From Kribbella antibiotica (GTDB lineage: Bacteria > Actinomycetota > Actinomycetes > Propionibacteriales > Kribbellaceae), in the NCBI RefSeq assembly GCF_004349055.1, contig NZ_SMKX01000054.1, positions 1-49,740 of the forward strand: a DNA stretch of 49,740 bases, in the 5' to 3' direction. The notes beneath the pieces were generated by a model that had not been told where the DNA came from, made no database searches, and saw only the letters and a program-made list of their open reading frames with translations. The translations under genes and the position numbers were made by a program. Below are positions 23,941 to 32,099 of this stretch, in pieces (the stretch's first letter is position 1; every line of letters starts with the position of its first letter).

Positions 23941-24732
23941 TCAGAACAGCGTCGTACCGTCTTCGCCGCCGACTGGTGGGGTGCCGTCGGGCGGCAGGGG
24001 GTCGAGCAGATGCGGGCCGTTGTTGCGGACTGAGCCGACGGCAGTCGAGACGGCGTACGCCTCGAGGCGGCCGGGGGCTGCGGGGACCAGTAGGCCGAGA
24101 AGGTCGTCAGGATCCGACGACAGCGGGTCGAGCCAGGCGTCGTACCGGTCGCGTTCGACGAGCAGCGGCATCCGGTCGTGGATGCGGCCGAGGTCGTCGG
24201 TGGCGGAGGTTGTGAGGACCGTGCAGGTCCAGAGCCAGGCCTCGTCGGACTCGGCGTCGGCGACCGACTTGTCCCGCCAGATCTCGTAGAGGCCGGCCAT
24301 CGCGAGGATGCCGCCGTCAGCGGGGTGGATGAAGTACGGCTGCTTGACCGGCTTGCCGTCCTTCTTCTCCTCAGCCGTGTACCACTCGTAGTAGCCGTCG
24401 GCGGGCAGGATGCAGCGGCGGGAAGCGAAGGCCTTCTTGAAGGCCGGCTTCTCGGCGACGGTCTCCATCCGGGCGTTGATCAGCCGGGACGCGATCGAGG
24501 TGTCCTTGGCCCAGGACGGCACCAGCCCCCACTTGACCGTGGTGAGCTTGCGGACCGTCTCGTCGGGCACCTCGCGGTTCTTCCGCTCGACGACCGCGAT
24601 CACCTCGTTGGTCGGGGCCACGTTGAAGTTCTGCCCGAGCTCCTCAACCGTCTCGCGCACATTGCCCGCCTGGATCTCGAACTCCTCGACGAGATCCGAC
24701 GGATTCCGGCTGGATGCATATCTGCCGCACAT
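23941..24732 (-). CDS. SOS response-associated peptidase family protein (SRAP/HMCES/YedK)
   Basis: 263-residue protein that forms a thiazolidine DNA-protein crosslink with abasic sites in single-stranded DNA and so shields them. The catalytic Cys2 is exposed after Met1 removal (MCGRYASS), which fixes the start at ATG 24732 rather than the in-frame start two codons earlier. Other active-site parts are NVAPTN, RCILPADGYYEWY and the His in GRIHDRMP. Start choice is also supported by TAGGCT exactly 6 bases upstream (leaderless). It corresponds to M. tuberculosis Rv3226c, whose neighbours are also conserved in this window. Confidence 0.93.
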   Translation of the reverse strand: MCGRYASSRNPSDLVEEFEIQAGNVRETVEELGQNFNVAPTNEVIAVVERKNREVPDETVRKLTTVKWGLVPSWAKDTSIASRLINARMETVAEKPAFKKAFASRRCILPADGYYEWYTAEEKKDGKPVKQPYFIHPADGGILAMAGLYEIWRDKSVADAESDEAWLWTCTVLTTSATDDLGRIHDRMPLLVERDRYDAWLDPLSSDPDDLLGLLVPAAPGRLEAYAVSTAVGSVRNNGPHLLDPLPPDGTPPVGGEDGTTLF

Positions 24733-24738
24733 GACCAC

Positions 24739-24744
24739 AGCCTA
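24739..24744 (-). promoter_or_regulatory. -10 hexamer TAGGCT of the SRAP gene (leaderless)
   Basis: TAGGCT is followed by 6 bases and the ATG at 24732. Confidence 0.55.
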
Positions 24745-24793
24745 GACAGCAGCACCGACAAACTGTGCTCGATCTTTTAGGGGGCGCAACAAG

Positions 24794-24872
24794 CGGCAGT
24801 GGATCGCCCACCCCGTGATGAGCGATCCACTGCCGGCCTGATGCGCCCGGGCGTCCCCCTGTTGACGCCCGG
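24794..24872 (-). terminator. Two tandem hairpins downstream of the degenerate-GGDEF gene
   Basis: Read leftwards, a 9-bp stem (24847-24855 with 24864-24872) is followed by a 14-bp perfect stem (24794-24807 with 24822-24835, 14-base loop). They lie between the stop at 24882 and the SRAP promoter. There is no strong T tract, but tandem GC-rich hairpins of this kind are common actinobacterial terminators. Confidence 0.7.
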
Positions 24873-24881
24873 ACGCGGGTT

Positions 24882-25742
24882 CTAGGGGCGAGCCAGTTCG
24901 TCGAGCACGCGCGCGGCCATGACCTCGGATCCGGGCAAGCCCTCGATCCAGACCCGGGCCAGCTGCGGTACGTCGGTGTCCAGCCGCCACTGGGTGATCA
25001 GGGCTCGTACCGTCTCGACCTGCTCCGGCAGGTTCGGGTCGCGGCCGACGAGCGCCGCCGCGCGGCGTGCGCCGACGCGGCCCAGTACGTCACCGCCGCA
25101 GAAGACGATCCGCAGGCACTCCGCGACGTCGACGAGGCGGAGTTCGCGCTCGAACGGCGACGTACCCGGGGGATTGAGCGGCTCGACAACCACCAGTGCG
25201 TGGGTCTGCGGTACGGAAGTTCCACGGAACTCCGCCTCTCGGTAGAGCTCTCCCAGCCGGGACCGCAGGTGCGACAGGCTGGACAGCCCGGTCAGCGGGT
25301 CCTCGCAGGACAGCGTGTGGAGATAGATCAGCGAGGCCTCGGCCCAGCTGGAACTGAGTGCGCGTACCGCGGCGAAAGCCGGCTCGCCCCCGGCGATCGA
25401 GCGGTACAGCGCACTCAGCCCATCGAGTGCCTCGAGCAGTGAGACTCCGTCGGCCGCCAATCGGCGGCCGACCTCGTCACTCGCAGGCACGACGTCGGCA
25501 CCGTCTTGTAACGCCTCGGCAATCGCGAGATAGGCGCTGTGATCGGTACCAGTTCCCCCGTGGTGCAGTGCACCCCCGTGCAGTTGTCCTCCGTGCGGGT
25601 CCCTCCTCCCGAACGGCAGACCTGATGACCCCAGATCAGGGGACGACGCTTCCGGCGTGATCCGGGCGGGCGACCCCGCCAGGTTCAGGGACTTCGGCAG
25701 GCGCAGGTCGAACCGTCGGCGGATGTCCGCGAACAGTGACAT
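24882..25742 (-). CDS. Protein with degenerate GGDEF domain
   Basis: 286 residues. A Gly/His-rich low-complexity stretch (about 40-66) precedes a helical region. Then DPLTGLSSLSHLRSRL and ALVVVEPLNP follow, which match the opening strands of a GGDEF domain. At the position of the active-site GGDEF the sequence reads GARRA (residues 224-228, in GRVGARRAAALVG), so diguanylate cyclase activity should be absent. It may be a structural or regulatory relic of c-di-GMP signalling. Start ATG 25742 has AGGAGG 3-4 bases upstream. I know no named family for the whole protein. Confidence 0.7.
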   Translation of the reverse strand: MSLFADIRRRFDLRLPKSLNLAGSPARITPEASSPDLGSSGLPFGRRDPHGGQLHGGALHHGGTGTDHSAYLAIAEALQDGADVVPASDEVGRRLAADGVSLLEALDGLSALYRSIAGGEPAFAAVRALSSSWAEASLIYLHTLSCEDPLTGLSSLSHLRSRLGELYREAEFRGTSVPQTHALVVVEPLNPPGTSPFERELRLVDVAECLRIVFCGGDVLGRVGARRAAALVGRDPNLPEQVETVRALITQWRLDTDVPQLARVWIEGLPGSEVMAARVLDELARP

Positions 25743-25857
25743 GGCCCTCCTCAGGGGTCCCTTCAGTCTCCCGGCCGGATGGCCGGAAGCGTCGTTCCAG
25801 GGGAGAGACAGCCGGGGCGGAGGTTCATGACGCGGATTCCCAAAACTTTTTTCGCGT

Positions 25858-25881
25858 AACTTCCGTGCTGGTCATCTCGTC
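25858..25881 (+). promoter_or_regulatory. Possible ECF-type promoter AAC-N17-CGTC
   Basis: AAC at 25858-25860 and CGTC at 25878-25881 have the spacing of ECF-dependent promoters. It lies about 130 bases before the sigma/anti-sigma fusion gene and might be its autoregulatory promoter. The match is short and could be chance. Confidence 0.3.
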
Positions 25882-26010
25882 AGGAAAGAGGCACAGTCCG
25901 CGTCAGAACAGATGCGTTCGGCCGTCTCTCGTGGGAGCCTTGTCTCCGGCAACGATGTGACACAGGGTGACAACGTAGGTCAGTACAGTGAACGAGAGCA
26001 CGGGGGAAAC

Positions 26011-28230
26011 ATGGAGACGCCGGAAGGGCCGAGCGACGGCGAGCTGATAGCGCGCGTCCGCAACGGCGACCTGGAGGCGTACGGCGAGCTGTTCGGCCGG
26101 CACCACCACGCGGCTGAGCGGATGGCTCGCCAGCTGGTTCCGGCGGGCGACGCCGACGATCTGGCCAGTGACGCCTTCGCCAAGGTGCTGGACGCCCTGC
26201 GCGGCGGCGGTGGCCCGGACATCTCCTTCCGCGCCTACCTGCTCACGACCGTACGGCGAGTGCACGTCGACCGGATCCGCTCCGGGCGCAAGGTGCAGAC
26301 CACCGACGACATCGCGGCGTACGAGCGGGAACCGCAGACCTTCGACGACCCGTCCGTGACCGGCTTCGAGAGTGGCGCGGCCGCCAAGGCGTTCGCGAGC
26401 CTCCCGGAGCGCTGGCAGGCAGTGCTGTGGCACACCGAGGTCGAGGGCGAGAAGCCGGCCGCCATCGCTCCCCTGCTCGGGCTGACCGCCAACGGCGTCT
26501 CCGCACTGGCATACCGGGCCCGTGAGGGTCTACGGCAGGCCTATCTGCAGCAGCACCTGGCCGATGTGGCCAGCGACCGCTGCCGCTGGACTACTGAGCG
26601 CCTGGGCGCCTACGTCCGCGGCGGCCTCACCAAGCGCGAGAACCGCAACGTCCGCGAGCACCTGGACGAGTGCGCCAAGTGCACCGCGGTCTACCTCGAG
26701 CTGGTCGAGGTCAACAGCGCTCTGCCGGCACTGCTCGCCCCTGCACTGCTCGGTACGGCGGGTATCGGCTACCTGGCCGCAGCGGGCGGCGCCAAGGTCG
26801 GACTGGCCGGTGTCTTCGTCACCCTGTGGCAGAAGGCCACGGAGAACAGCACCCGGACCGCCATCGGCGGCGGCGCGGTTGTCGTCGTCGCAGTAGCCGC
26901 AGTGGTGGCCGCCATGGCGCTCACCGGTAACGACGCTCCACCGGCAGCGATCGACAAGCCGACGGTGGTGAAGCCGACACAGCCCCCGGCCAACCCGCCG
27001 ACGGTGCCGCCGGTCAAACCCCCGACACAGCCGCCGCCGGTGAAGCCGACGACTGCCCCGACAACTGCGCCCACCACGGCCCCCACGACGGCTCCGACCA
27101 CAGTGCCGACCACTCCGACGCCGACCCCGACCCCGCCCGTGCCGACCACTCCGGTCCTGGACGAGGGACTGCTGACCATCAGCATCCCCCCGGCCAAGCG
27201 GAGCTCCGGTGGCGGTAGCGGGCCTGCTGCCGAGGCGGCCGGCGGGATGAGCTTCGTCATCACCATCAAGACTCCGACCGGAAACCAGGAGCCGGTGGTG
27301 GTCGGGTTCAAGTACGGCGAGGCGCTGGCGTGGCCGCTCAGTGGCAACCCGCGCGGCTGGAGCTGTGACAAGGCCGCCGGGACCTGTACGGCGACCAACT
27401 CCGCCAAGCCGGAGCCGATGACAGTGTCGTTCGCCAACCCGACCGGTGGCTCGGCTCCGGACCGTACGTTCACCGTGTCCGCCAAGACCGGCCGGTTCTA
27501 CGACGACGACTCGCGGACCCTGGAAGCCCCGCCGCGGACCGACGAGAACCTGCTCAAGATCCTCAACGGCCCGGCCGACGCAGATGTCCACCACCGCGTG
27601 CTCACGGTCGCTCCCGGCCTGGACCGCACCGCCGTGACGCTCAAGATCACCTATGGCTCGAGCCTGAAGTGGCCGATCCTCAAGACAACGCCGGGCTGGA
27701 AGTGCTCAGCCGCTACCAAGACCTGTACGTCGCTCACCCCGCTGAAGCCCATGCCGTTGCCTGCCGTCTTCAACGTGCCCGAAGGTGGTTCAGCCGCTGC
27801 CCGGACGTTCACGGTGAGCGCGACCGCCGGGCTGGTCAGTGACGTCGACTCCCAGACCCTCCCGGGTGTGCGGAACGACGAGTCGCTCCTGCAGATCATC
27901 ACCCCGTCACCGCACGACGACCCGAACCCGTTCGTCTACAACCGCTTCCTCACGGTCAACGGCGTCACGGACCGCCGCGTCACCCTGGACATCTCCTGGG
28001 GCAAGAACGTGTCCTTCCTGAGTGCGCTGGACCGCGGCTGGACGTGCTCGCGGTCGACCGACGTCCGGCGGACGACGTGCTGGACGGACAACTACCGCCG
28101 GCCGTTCAACTCCGAGTGGAGCGCCTGGCCCGGCAAGGGTGGGGCGAATTCGATCACCGTGCACGCCCGGGTCAGTGGCCGCGAGGACACCGACTCCGTG
28201 CAGATCCCACCGTCGTCGGGCAGCCGCTGA
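26011..28230 (+). CDS. ECF sigma factor fused to zinc anti-sigma domain, membrane helix and three extracellular repeats
   Basis: 739-residue fusion. Residues about 10-95 are sigma region 2 (ELIARVRNGDLEAYGELF, DADDLASDAFAKVLDAL, RAYLLTTVRRVHVDRIR), and about 120-180 are region 4 (LPERWQAVLWHTEVEGEKPA). Next comes a ZAS-like zinc motif HLDECAKC with His217, Cys221, Cys224 and Cys191 nearby. A membrane helix (about 286-304) leads to a Pro/Thr-rich linker with repeated PTTA units (about 310-385). Three tandem repeats of roughly 100 residues follow, each with GW.C and a second Cys that may pair as a disulfide. One chain thus links an outside sensor to its own sigma factor. ATG 26011 has GGGGGA upstream; an earlier in-frame start at 25912 is less likely. 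Confidence 0.85.
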   Translation: METPEGPSDGELIARVRNGDLEAYGELFGRHHHAAERMARQLVPAGDADDLASDAFAKVLDALRGGGGPDISFRAYLLTTVRRVHVDRIRSGRKVQTTDDIAAYEREPQTFDDPSVTGFESGAAAKAFASLPERWQAVLWHTEVEGEKPAAIAPLLGLTANGVSALAYRAREGLRQAYLQQHLADVASDRCRWTTERLGAYVRGGLTKRENRNVREHLDECAKCTAVYLELVEVNSALPALLAPALLGTAGIGYLAAAGGAKVGLAGVFVTLWQKATENSTRTAIGGGAVVVVAVAAVVAAMALTGNDAPPAAIDKPTVVKPTQPPANPPTVPPVKPPTQPPPVKPTTAPTTAPTTAPTTAPTTVPTTPTPTPTPPVPTTPVLDEGLLTISIPPAKRSSGGGSGPAAEAAGGMSFVITIKTPTGNQEPVVVGFKYGEALAWPLSGNPRGWSCDKAAGTCTATNSAKPEPMTVSFANPTGGSAPDRTFTVSAKTGRFYDDDSRTLEAPPRTDENLLKILNGPADADVHHRVLTVAPGLDRTAVTLKITYGSSLKWPILKTTPGWKCSAATKTCTSLTPLKPMPLPAVFNVPEGGSAAARTFTVSATAGLVSDVDSQTLPGVRNDESLLQIITPSPHDDPNPFVYNRFLTVNGVTDRRVTLDISWGKNVSFLSALDRGWTCSRSTDVRRTTCWTDNYRRPFNSEWSAWPGKGGANSITVHARVSGREDTDSVQIPPSSGSR

Positions 28231-28261
28231 AATTCTGTTGCCCGGTTGGCCTATCCTGAAC

Positions 28262-28472
28262 TTGTTCGCGCTGAAGGAACCGAGTAGCGCCGTACGCCAC
28301 GTCCGAGAGAGTCGCCGGTAGCTGTGAAGGCGGCACGTGGAGCGGTCGCGAAGACACTCCTGAGCGAATGCACGGCAAGAGGCCGGATCGCACCGATCCG
28401 GCGAAGGTGTGGTGGCACCGCGAGATTCCCCTTCGCCCACACCTCCGGGGTTCGAGTACAAACCTGGAGGTG
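28262..28472 (+). promoter_or_regulatory. T-box riboswitch with Asp specifier, translational type
   Basis: Stem I contains the loop-E pair AGTA (28283-28286) and GAA, closed by GAGT/ACTC, with the specifier codon GAC (Asp) at 28353-28355. A 9-bp hairpin (28382-28402) follows. The T-box bulge TGGCACC (28413-28419) is framed by helix GGTGTGG/CCACACC (28406-28412 with 28437-28443) and GCG/CGC. TGGC would pair with the GCCA end of tRNA-Asp (G73). The alternative helix CACCTCCGGG/CCTGGAGGTG (28440-28449 with 28463-28472) hides the ribosome binding site. The two helices share bases 28440-28443, so uncharged tRNA-Asp should free the ribosome binding site. Confidence 0.88.
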
Positions 28473-28480
28473 AAACAGTA

Positions 28481-29770
28481 ATGCGAATTCTCAACCAAGA
28501 GATCCCCTCAGCAGTAGGCCAGACCGTAACGGTGGCCGGCTGGGTGCACCGAAGACGACGGCTGGCGGCCGTCAGTTTCCTGATCCTGCGCGACCGGTCC
28601 GGCCTCAGTCAGATCGTCGTGAAGGCACCGGAAACCCAAGCCCAGCTGGACGAACTCGGCGAAGAGACAGTGGTTCAGGTGACCGGTGTGGTCGCCGCCA
28701 ACGCACAGGCGCCCGGTGGTGCCGAGCTGGTCGACCCGGTGATCGAAGCGCTCACCGAACCGGCCGCGACACCACCGATCGAGCTGTGGCGTCCAACCGT
28801 CGGCGCCGGGCTCCCCGTCGTACTGGACAACGCGCCGATCGCACTGCGGCACCCTGCGGTGCGTGCGGGCTGGGAGATCGCTGCGGCGGCGCTGCACGGT
28901 TTCCGCGCTGCTCTGGACAGTCAGGGCTTCACGGAGATCCAGACCCCGAAGATCGTCGGTACGGCGACAGAGTCCGGCGCGAACGTGTTTGCGTTGGACT
29001 ACTTCGGCGGACCGGCGTATCTGGCGCAGTCACCGCAGTTCTACAAGCAGACGATGGTCGGGGTGTTCGAGCGGGTCTACGAGGTCGGTCCGGTGTTCCG
29101 TGCCGAGCCACACGACACTGTGCGGCACCTGGCGGAGTACGTGTCGCTCGACGCGGAGTTCGGGTTCATCCAGGACCACCGCGACGTTCTCGCCGTACTG
29201 CGCTCTGTTCTGGCCACCATGCTGTCGACGGTGGGCGAGCGGGCGTCTGGTGCGCTGGAGCGGCTCGGAGTGGAACTGCCGGAGATCCCAGCGGAGGTGC
29301 CTGTCCTGCACTTCACCGAGGCGCTCAAGCTGGCCGGTGCCAACCCGGACGAGCCGGACCTGGCACCAGCCGACGAGCGTGCGATCGGTGAGTGGGCACT
29401 GCGCGAGCACGGCAGCGCATTCGTTGCTGTAGAGGGCTATCCGATGGTCAAGCGGCCGTTCTACACGCACTCCCAGCAGTCTGACCCACGCTGGTCCAAC
29501 TCGTTCGACCTGCTGTTCCGGGGCGTCGAGCTGGTCACCGGTGGGCAGCGGCTGCACCGCTACAGCGAGTACGCCGCTGCACTGGAGGCACGAGGTGAGT
29601 CGGCGGACGACGCGGCGTACAGCTCGTACCTGCAGGCGTTCAAACACGGCATGCCGCCGCACGGCGGTTTCGCGATCGGTCTCGAGCGTTTCGTGGCCCG
29701 GCTCACGGGAGCCGAGAACGTCCGCGAGGTCACGCTCTTCCCTCGCGACCTGCACCGCCTGACGCCGTAA
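28481..29770 (+). CDS. aspS: Aspartyl-tRNA synthetase, archaeal/non-discriminating type (AspS2)
   Basis: 429-residue class IIb synthetase that charges tRNA with aspartate. The N-terminal OB fold recognises the anticodon (VTVAGWVHRRRRLAAVSFLILRDRSGLSQIVV). The catalytic core shows QSPQFYKQ, VYEVGPVFRAEPHDTVRHLAEY (motif 2) and GGFAIGLERFVARL (motif 3). It lacks the large GAD insertion of bacterial AspRS and has the archaeal length of about 430. A second, bacterial-type AspRS is expected elsewhere. ATG 28481 follows the T-box-controlled ribosome binding site GGAGGTG by 8 bases. Asn-tRNA mischarging (non-discriminating activity) is possible but not shown. Confidence 0.9.
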   Translation: MRILNQEIPSAVGQTVTVAGWVHRRRRLAAVSFLILRDRSGLSQIVVKAPETQAQLDELGEETVVQVTGVVAANAQAPGGAELVDPVIEALTEPAATPPIELWRPTVGAGLPVVLDNAPIALRHPAVRAGWEIAAAALHGFRAALDSQGFTEIQTPKIVGTATESGANVFALDYFGGPAYLAQSPQFYKQTMVGVFERVYEVGPVFRAEPHDTVRHLAEYVSLDAEFGFIQDHRDVLAVLRSVLATMLSTVGERASGALERLGVELPEIPAEVPVLHFTEALKLAGANPDEPDLAPADERAIGEWALREHGSAFVAVEGYPMVKRPFYTHSQQSDPRWSNSFDLLFRGVELVTGGQRLHRYSEYAAALEARGESADDAAYSSYLQAFKHGMPPHGGFAIGLERFVARLTGAENVREVTLFPRDLHRLTP

Positions 29771-29784
29771 TGGCTGAGTCATAG

Positions 29785-30645
29785 ATGGATAGCACCGAGT
29801 CAGTCGTCGCCGAGCTGAATGTTGCCCTAGGCACCGATTACCAGCTCGTGCGGCGGCTGACCGGTGGTCTCCAGTCCGGCGCCTTCGAACTGACCGACGG
29901 CGTCGTACTGAAGTGGACTGATCGGCCCGAGTGGGCACCACGGGTCCGGCGGGCGGCCGAGCTCGTCCGCCGGGCCCGCGCCGTCGGCTACCCCACCCCG
30001 CAGTGGCTGGCCGTCGGCACGACCGAGGCCGGATCGCCTTACCAGCTTCAGGAATTCGTGCCCGGTACGCCGGTCCGCGACGGAGCGCTGGTCGACGAGT
30101 CACTCGCGCGGCACCTGATCGAGATCTGCGAGCTGCAGCGCGATCTGGTCCCCGAGGACATCGTGAACTGGTCGGGCTACGCCCATGGTGTCGTCTTCGA
30201 CGGGTGGGACGGGGTCCGCGAGCGAGTGCTGGCCTACGGCGGTGAGCCGGCCGAGCTGACCGCACGGTACGACGCCCTGTGCCAACCGTACCGCGGTGAC
30301 GAGCTGCCGAGCGGCGATCTCGTGCACGGCGATCTGAACATCGGCAATCTGCTCGTCGCAGGCGGCCAGGTGACGGGGATCATCGACATCGAGTCAGCCG
30401 GCTCCGGGTCGAGAGCGTACGACCTGGTCTCGCTGGCGACCTCGGCCGTGCGAGACGGAGCGCCGACCGGAGTTGACGAGTTGTTCCTGGAGGCTGCGTT
30501 GCGGGCGGGTGGCCGAGAGACGGTCGCGGTCTGTGCCGCCACGGCGTACGTGACTATCGCGGAGTTCGCAGCCACACGCAGCACGGATATGGAGGAGCTG
30601 GTAGCTGCGGGCGGGCGGCGAGTACTGGAGCTGCTGGACGCGTAA
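29785..30645 (+). CDS. Aminoglycoside phosphotransferase (APH) family kinase-fold protein 1
   Basis: 286-residue kinase-like protein. The catalytic loop is VHGDLNIGNLL and the metal site is IIDIES, both intact; the hinge region is YQLQEFVPGTPV. Family members phosphorylate small molecules (aminoglycosides, macrolides, choline, fructosamine); the substrate is unknown and resistance should not be assumed. It starts 14 bases after the aspS stop with no good ribosome binding site. A four-codon ORF (29770-29784) overlaps the aspS stop and ends in TAGATG at this start, so reinitiation may provide translation. It is likely cotranscribed with aspS. Confidence 0.8.
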   Translation: MDSTESVVAELNVALGTDYQLVRRLTGGLQSGAFELTDGVVLKWTDRPEWAPRVRRAAELVRRARAVGYPTPQWLAVGTTEAGSPYQLQEFVPGTPVRDGALVDESLARHLIEICELQRDLVPEDIVNWSGYAHGVVFDGWDGVRERVLAYGGEPAELTARYDALCQPYRGDELPSGDLVHGDLNIGNLLVAGGQVTGIIDIESAGSGSRAYDLVSLATSAVRDGAPTGVDELFLEAALRAGGRETVAVCAATAYVTIAEFAATRSTDMEELVAAGGRRVLELLDA

Positions 30646-30654
30646 CCCGGCAGG

Positions 30655-30660
30655 CATGAT
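30655..30660 (+). promoter_or_regulatory. -10 hexamer CATGAT (leaderless start of M20 gene)
   Basis: CATGAT is followed by 6 bases and the ATG at 30667. It is a weaker match to TANNNT than the others. Confidence 0.35.
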
Positions 30661-30666
30661 GGGCGC

Positions 30667-31923
30667 ATGCTGAGTGAGGTTGAGCAGAGGGTGCTGGCAG
30701 CCGTTGACGACGAGCGGGTGGTTGCGGAGCTGCGGGAGTTGGTGCAGATCCCGAGTGTGGACGGCACTCCGGCCGAGGGAGAGATCCAGAGCTGGTGCGC
30801 GGACCGGCTCAACGCGCTCGGGCTGGCTGTTGATCACTGGGAGATCGATCTGCCTGCTCTGACTTCGGATCCGGCGTTTCCGGGGTGGGAGGTTGAGCGG
30901 GAGCGCGCTTGGGGCTGCGTGGGCGCGCTGGGCGGCGACGGTACGCCGGGACTCATCTTCAATGGACACATTGACGTCGTACCGCCAGGTGACCTTGCTC
31001 AGTGGCCGAACCGCGACCCCTTCTCCGCGAGGGTCGCCGACGGGGTGATGTGGGGCCGCGGCACGTGTGACATGAAGGGCGGCGTCGCAGCGATCCTTGG
31101 TGCGGTGGCGGCGATCGCTGCGGCTGGTGTGGAGCTTCGGAAGCCGCTGGCCGTGCACACCGTGTTCGGTGAGGAGGACGGTGGCGCTGGAGCGTTCGCG
31201 ACACTGCAGCGGGGGCACACCGGCGAGGCCTGTCTGATTGCTGAGCCGACTGCGGGTGCAGTCATCCCCGCCAATGCCGGCTCGCTCACCTTCCGGCTAG
31301 AGGTTCCCGGCCTCGCAACGCATGGCTCGACCCGCAGCCGCGGCGTGAGTGCGATCGAGAAGTTCACCGTGCTCCAGTCCGCGCTGCAAGCACTAGAGGC
31401 GGAGCGCAACCGTGATCCGCATCCGCTGCTCGCTCACCTCGACCTGGCCAACCCCCTGTCGGTCGGAACCATCCAGTCCGGCGACTGGGCAAGCACTGTC
31501 CCCGACCTGCTCGTCGCCGAGGGCCGGTACGGCGTACGCCTCGGCGAGTCCGTCGACACCGCGCGGACGGCGTTCGAGGCGGCGATCGCGGAGGCCTGCG
31601 CCAAGGACGAATGGCTCCGCGACCACCCGGTGACGGTGACCTGGCCCGGCGGCGAGTTCGCCTCCGGCCTACTCCCCGACAACGACCCCCTGCTCTCCCA
31701 CACCCTCCAAGCAGCCACCGATGCCGGCGTACCGACGCCACCAGTCAACGGCGCGCCCTACGGCTCCGACCTGCGCCAGTACGCGGCCGCAGGCATCCCC
31801 ACTCTCCAGTACGGCCCCGGCGACGTCCGCTACGCCCACGCCGCCGACGAACACGTCCACCTCTCCGAAGTCCTCCACGCCACCCGCGCCTACGCCCTCC
31901 TAGCCCTCCGCCGCTGCACCTAA
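30667..31923 (+). CDS. M20 family metallopeptidase (ArgE/DapE-like)
   Basis: 418-residue di-zinc hydrolase that removes acyl groups from amino acids or cleaves small peptides. Motifs: FNGHIDVVP (zinc His, with the catalytic Asp), WGRGTCDMKGG (bridging Asp), VFGEEDGG (general base and zinc Glu), LIAEPTAG, and a late zinc His in DEHVHLSEV. The insertion between catalytic halves (PGLATHGSTRSRGVSAIEKF) is the dimerisation domain. The exact substrate (N-acetylornithine, succinyl-diaminopimelate or another) cannot be decided. The last third uses almost exclusively C-ending codons, unlike the G-rich first half. Confidence 0.88.
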   Translation: MLSEVEQRVLAAVDDERVVAELRELVQIPSVDGTPAEGEIQSWCADRLNALGLAVDHWEIDLPALTSDPAFPGWEVERERAWGCVGALGGDGTPGLIFNGHIDVVPPGDLAQWPNRDPFSARVADGVMWGRGTCDMKGGVAAILGAVAAIAAAGVELRKPLAVHTVFGEEDGGAGAFATLQRGHTGEACLIAEPTAGAVIPANAGSLTFRLEVPGLATHGSTRSRGVSAIEKFTVLQSALQALEAERNRDPHPLLAHLDLANPLSVGTIQSGDWASTVPDLLVAEGRYGVRLGESVDTARTAFEAAIAEACAKDEWLRDHPVTVTWPGGEFASGLLPDNDPLLSHTLQAATDAGVPTPPVNGAPYGSDLRQYAAAGIPTLQYGPGDVRYAHAADEHVHLSEVLHATRAYALLALRRCT

Positions 31924-31934
31924 CCGCCCCCAAA

Positions 31935-32077
31935 GACACGCCAACCCACCTTTGGGCTCGAGGGGCGACTTTGAGCACCGGTCAACCGTTCTGGCGCCGA
32001 AAATATGGCTGGTGGGTTCTCAAAGTGGGGGGCGCGTGACTGGTGGGTGCTCAAGGACACGGCGACCCACCTTTGGG
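31935..32077. repeat. Cluster of direct and inverted repeats before the LuxR-family gene
   Basis: A 22-base element (31935-31956) recurs at 32056-32077 with two mismatches; its core is ACCCACCTTTGGG. Between them GGTGGGTTCTCAAAG (32011-32025) and GGTGGGTGCTCAAGG (32042-32056) are near-identical, and TTGAGCACC (31971-31979) is the exact inverse of GGTGCTCAA (32046-32054). The repeats fill the whole gap between M20 and LuxR genes and may be regulator binding sites. Confidence 0.65.
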
Positions 32078-32087
32078 AACGGAGTGG

Positions 32088-32093
32088 TAGAAA
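32088..32093 (+). promoter_or_regulatory. -10 hexamer TAGAAA (leaderless start of LuxR-family gene)
   Basis: TAGAAA is followed by 6 bases and the ATG at 32100; no ribosome binding site is at the right distance. Confidence 0.45.
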
Positions 32094-32099
32094 CGCGGT

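Noticed and set aside
29770..29784. Four-codon ORF (MAES) between aspS and the APH-like gene
   Set aside because: Too short to call a gene; noted only as a possible reinitiation relay.
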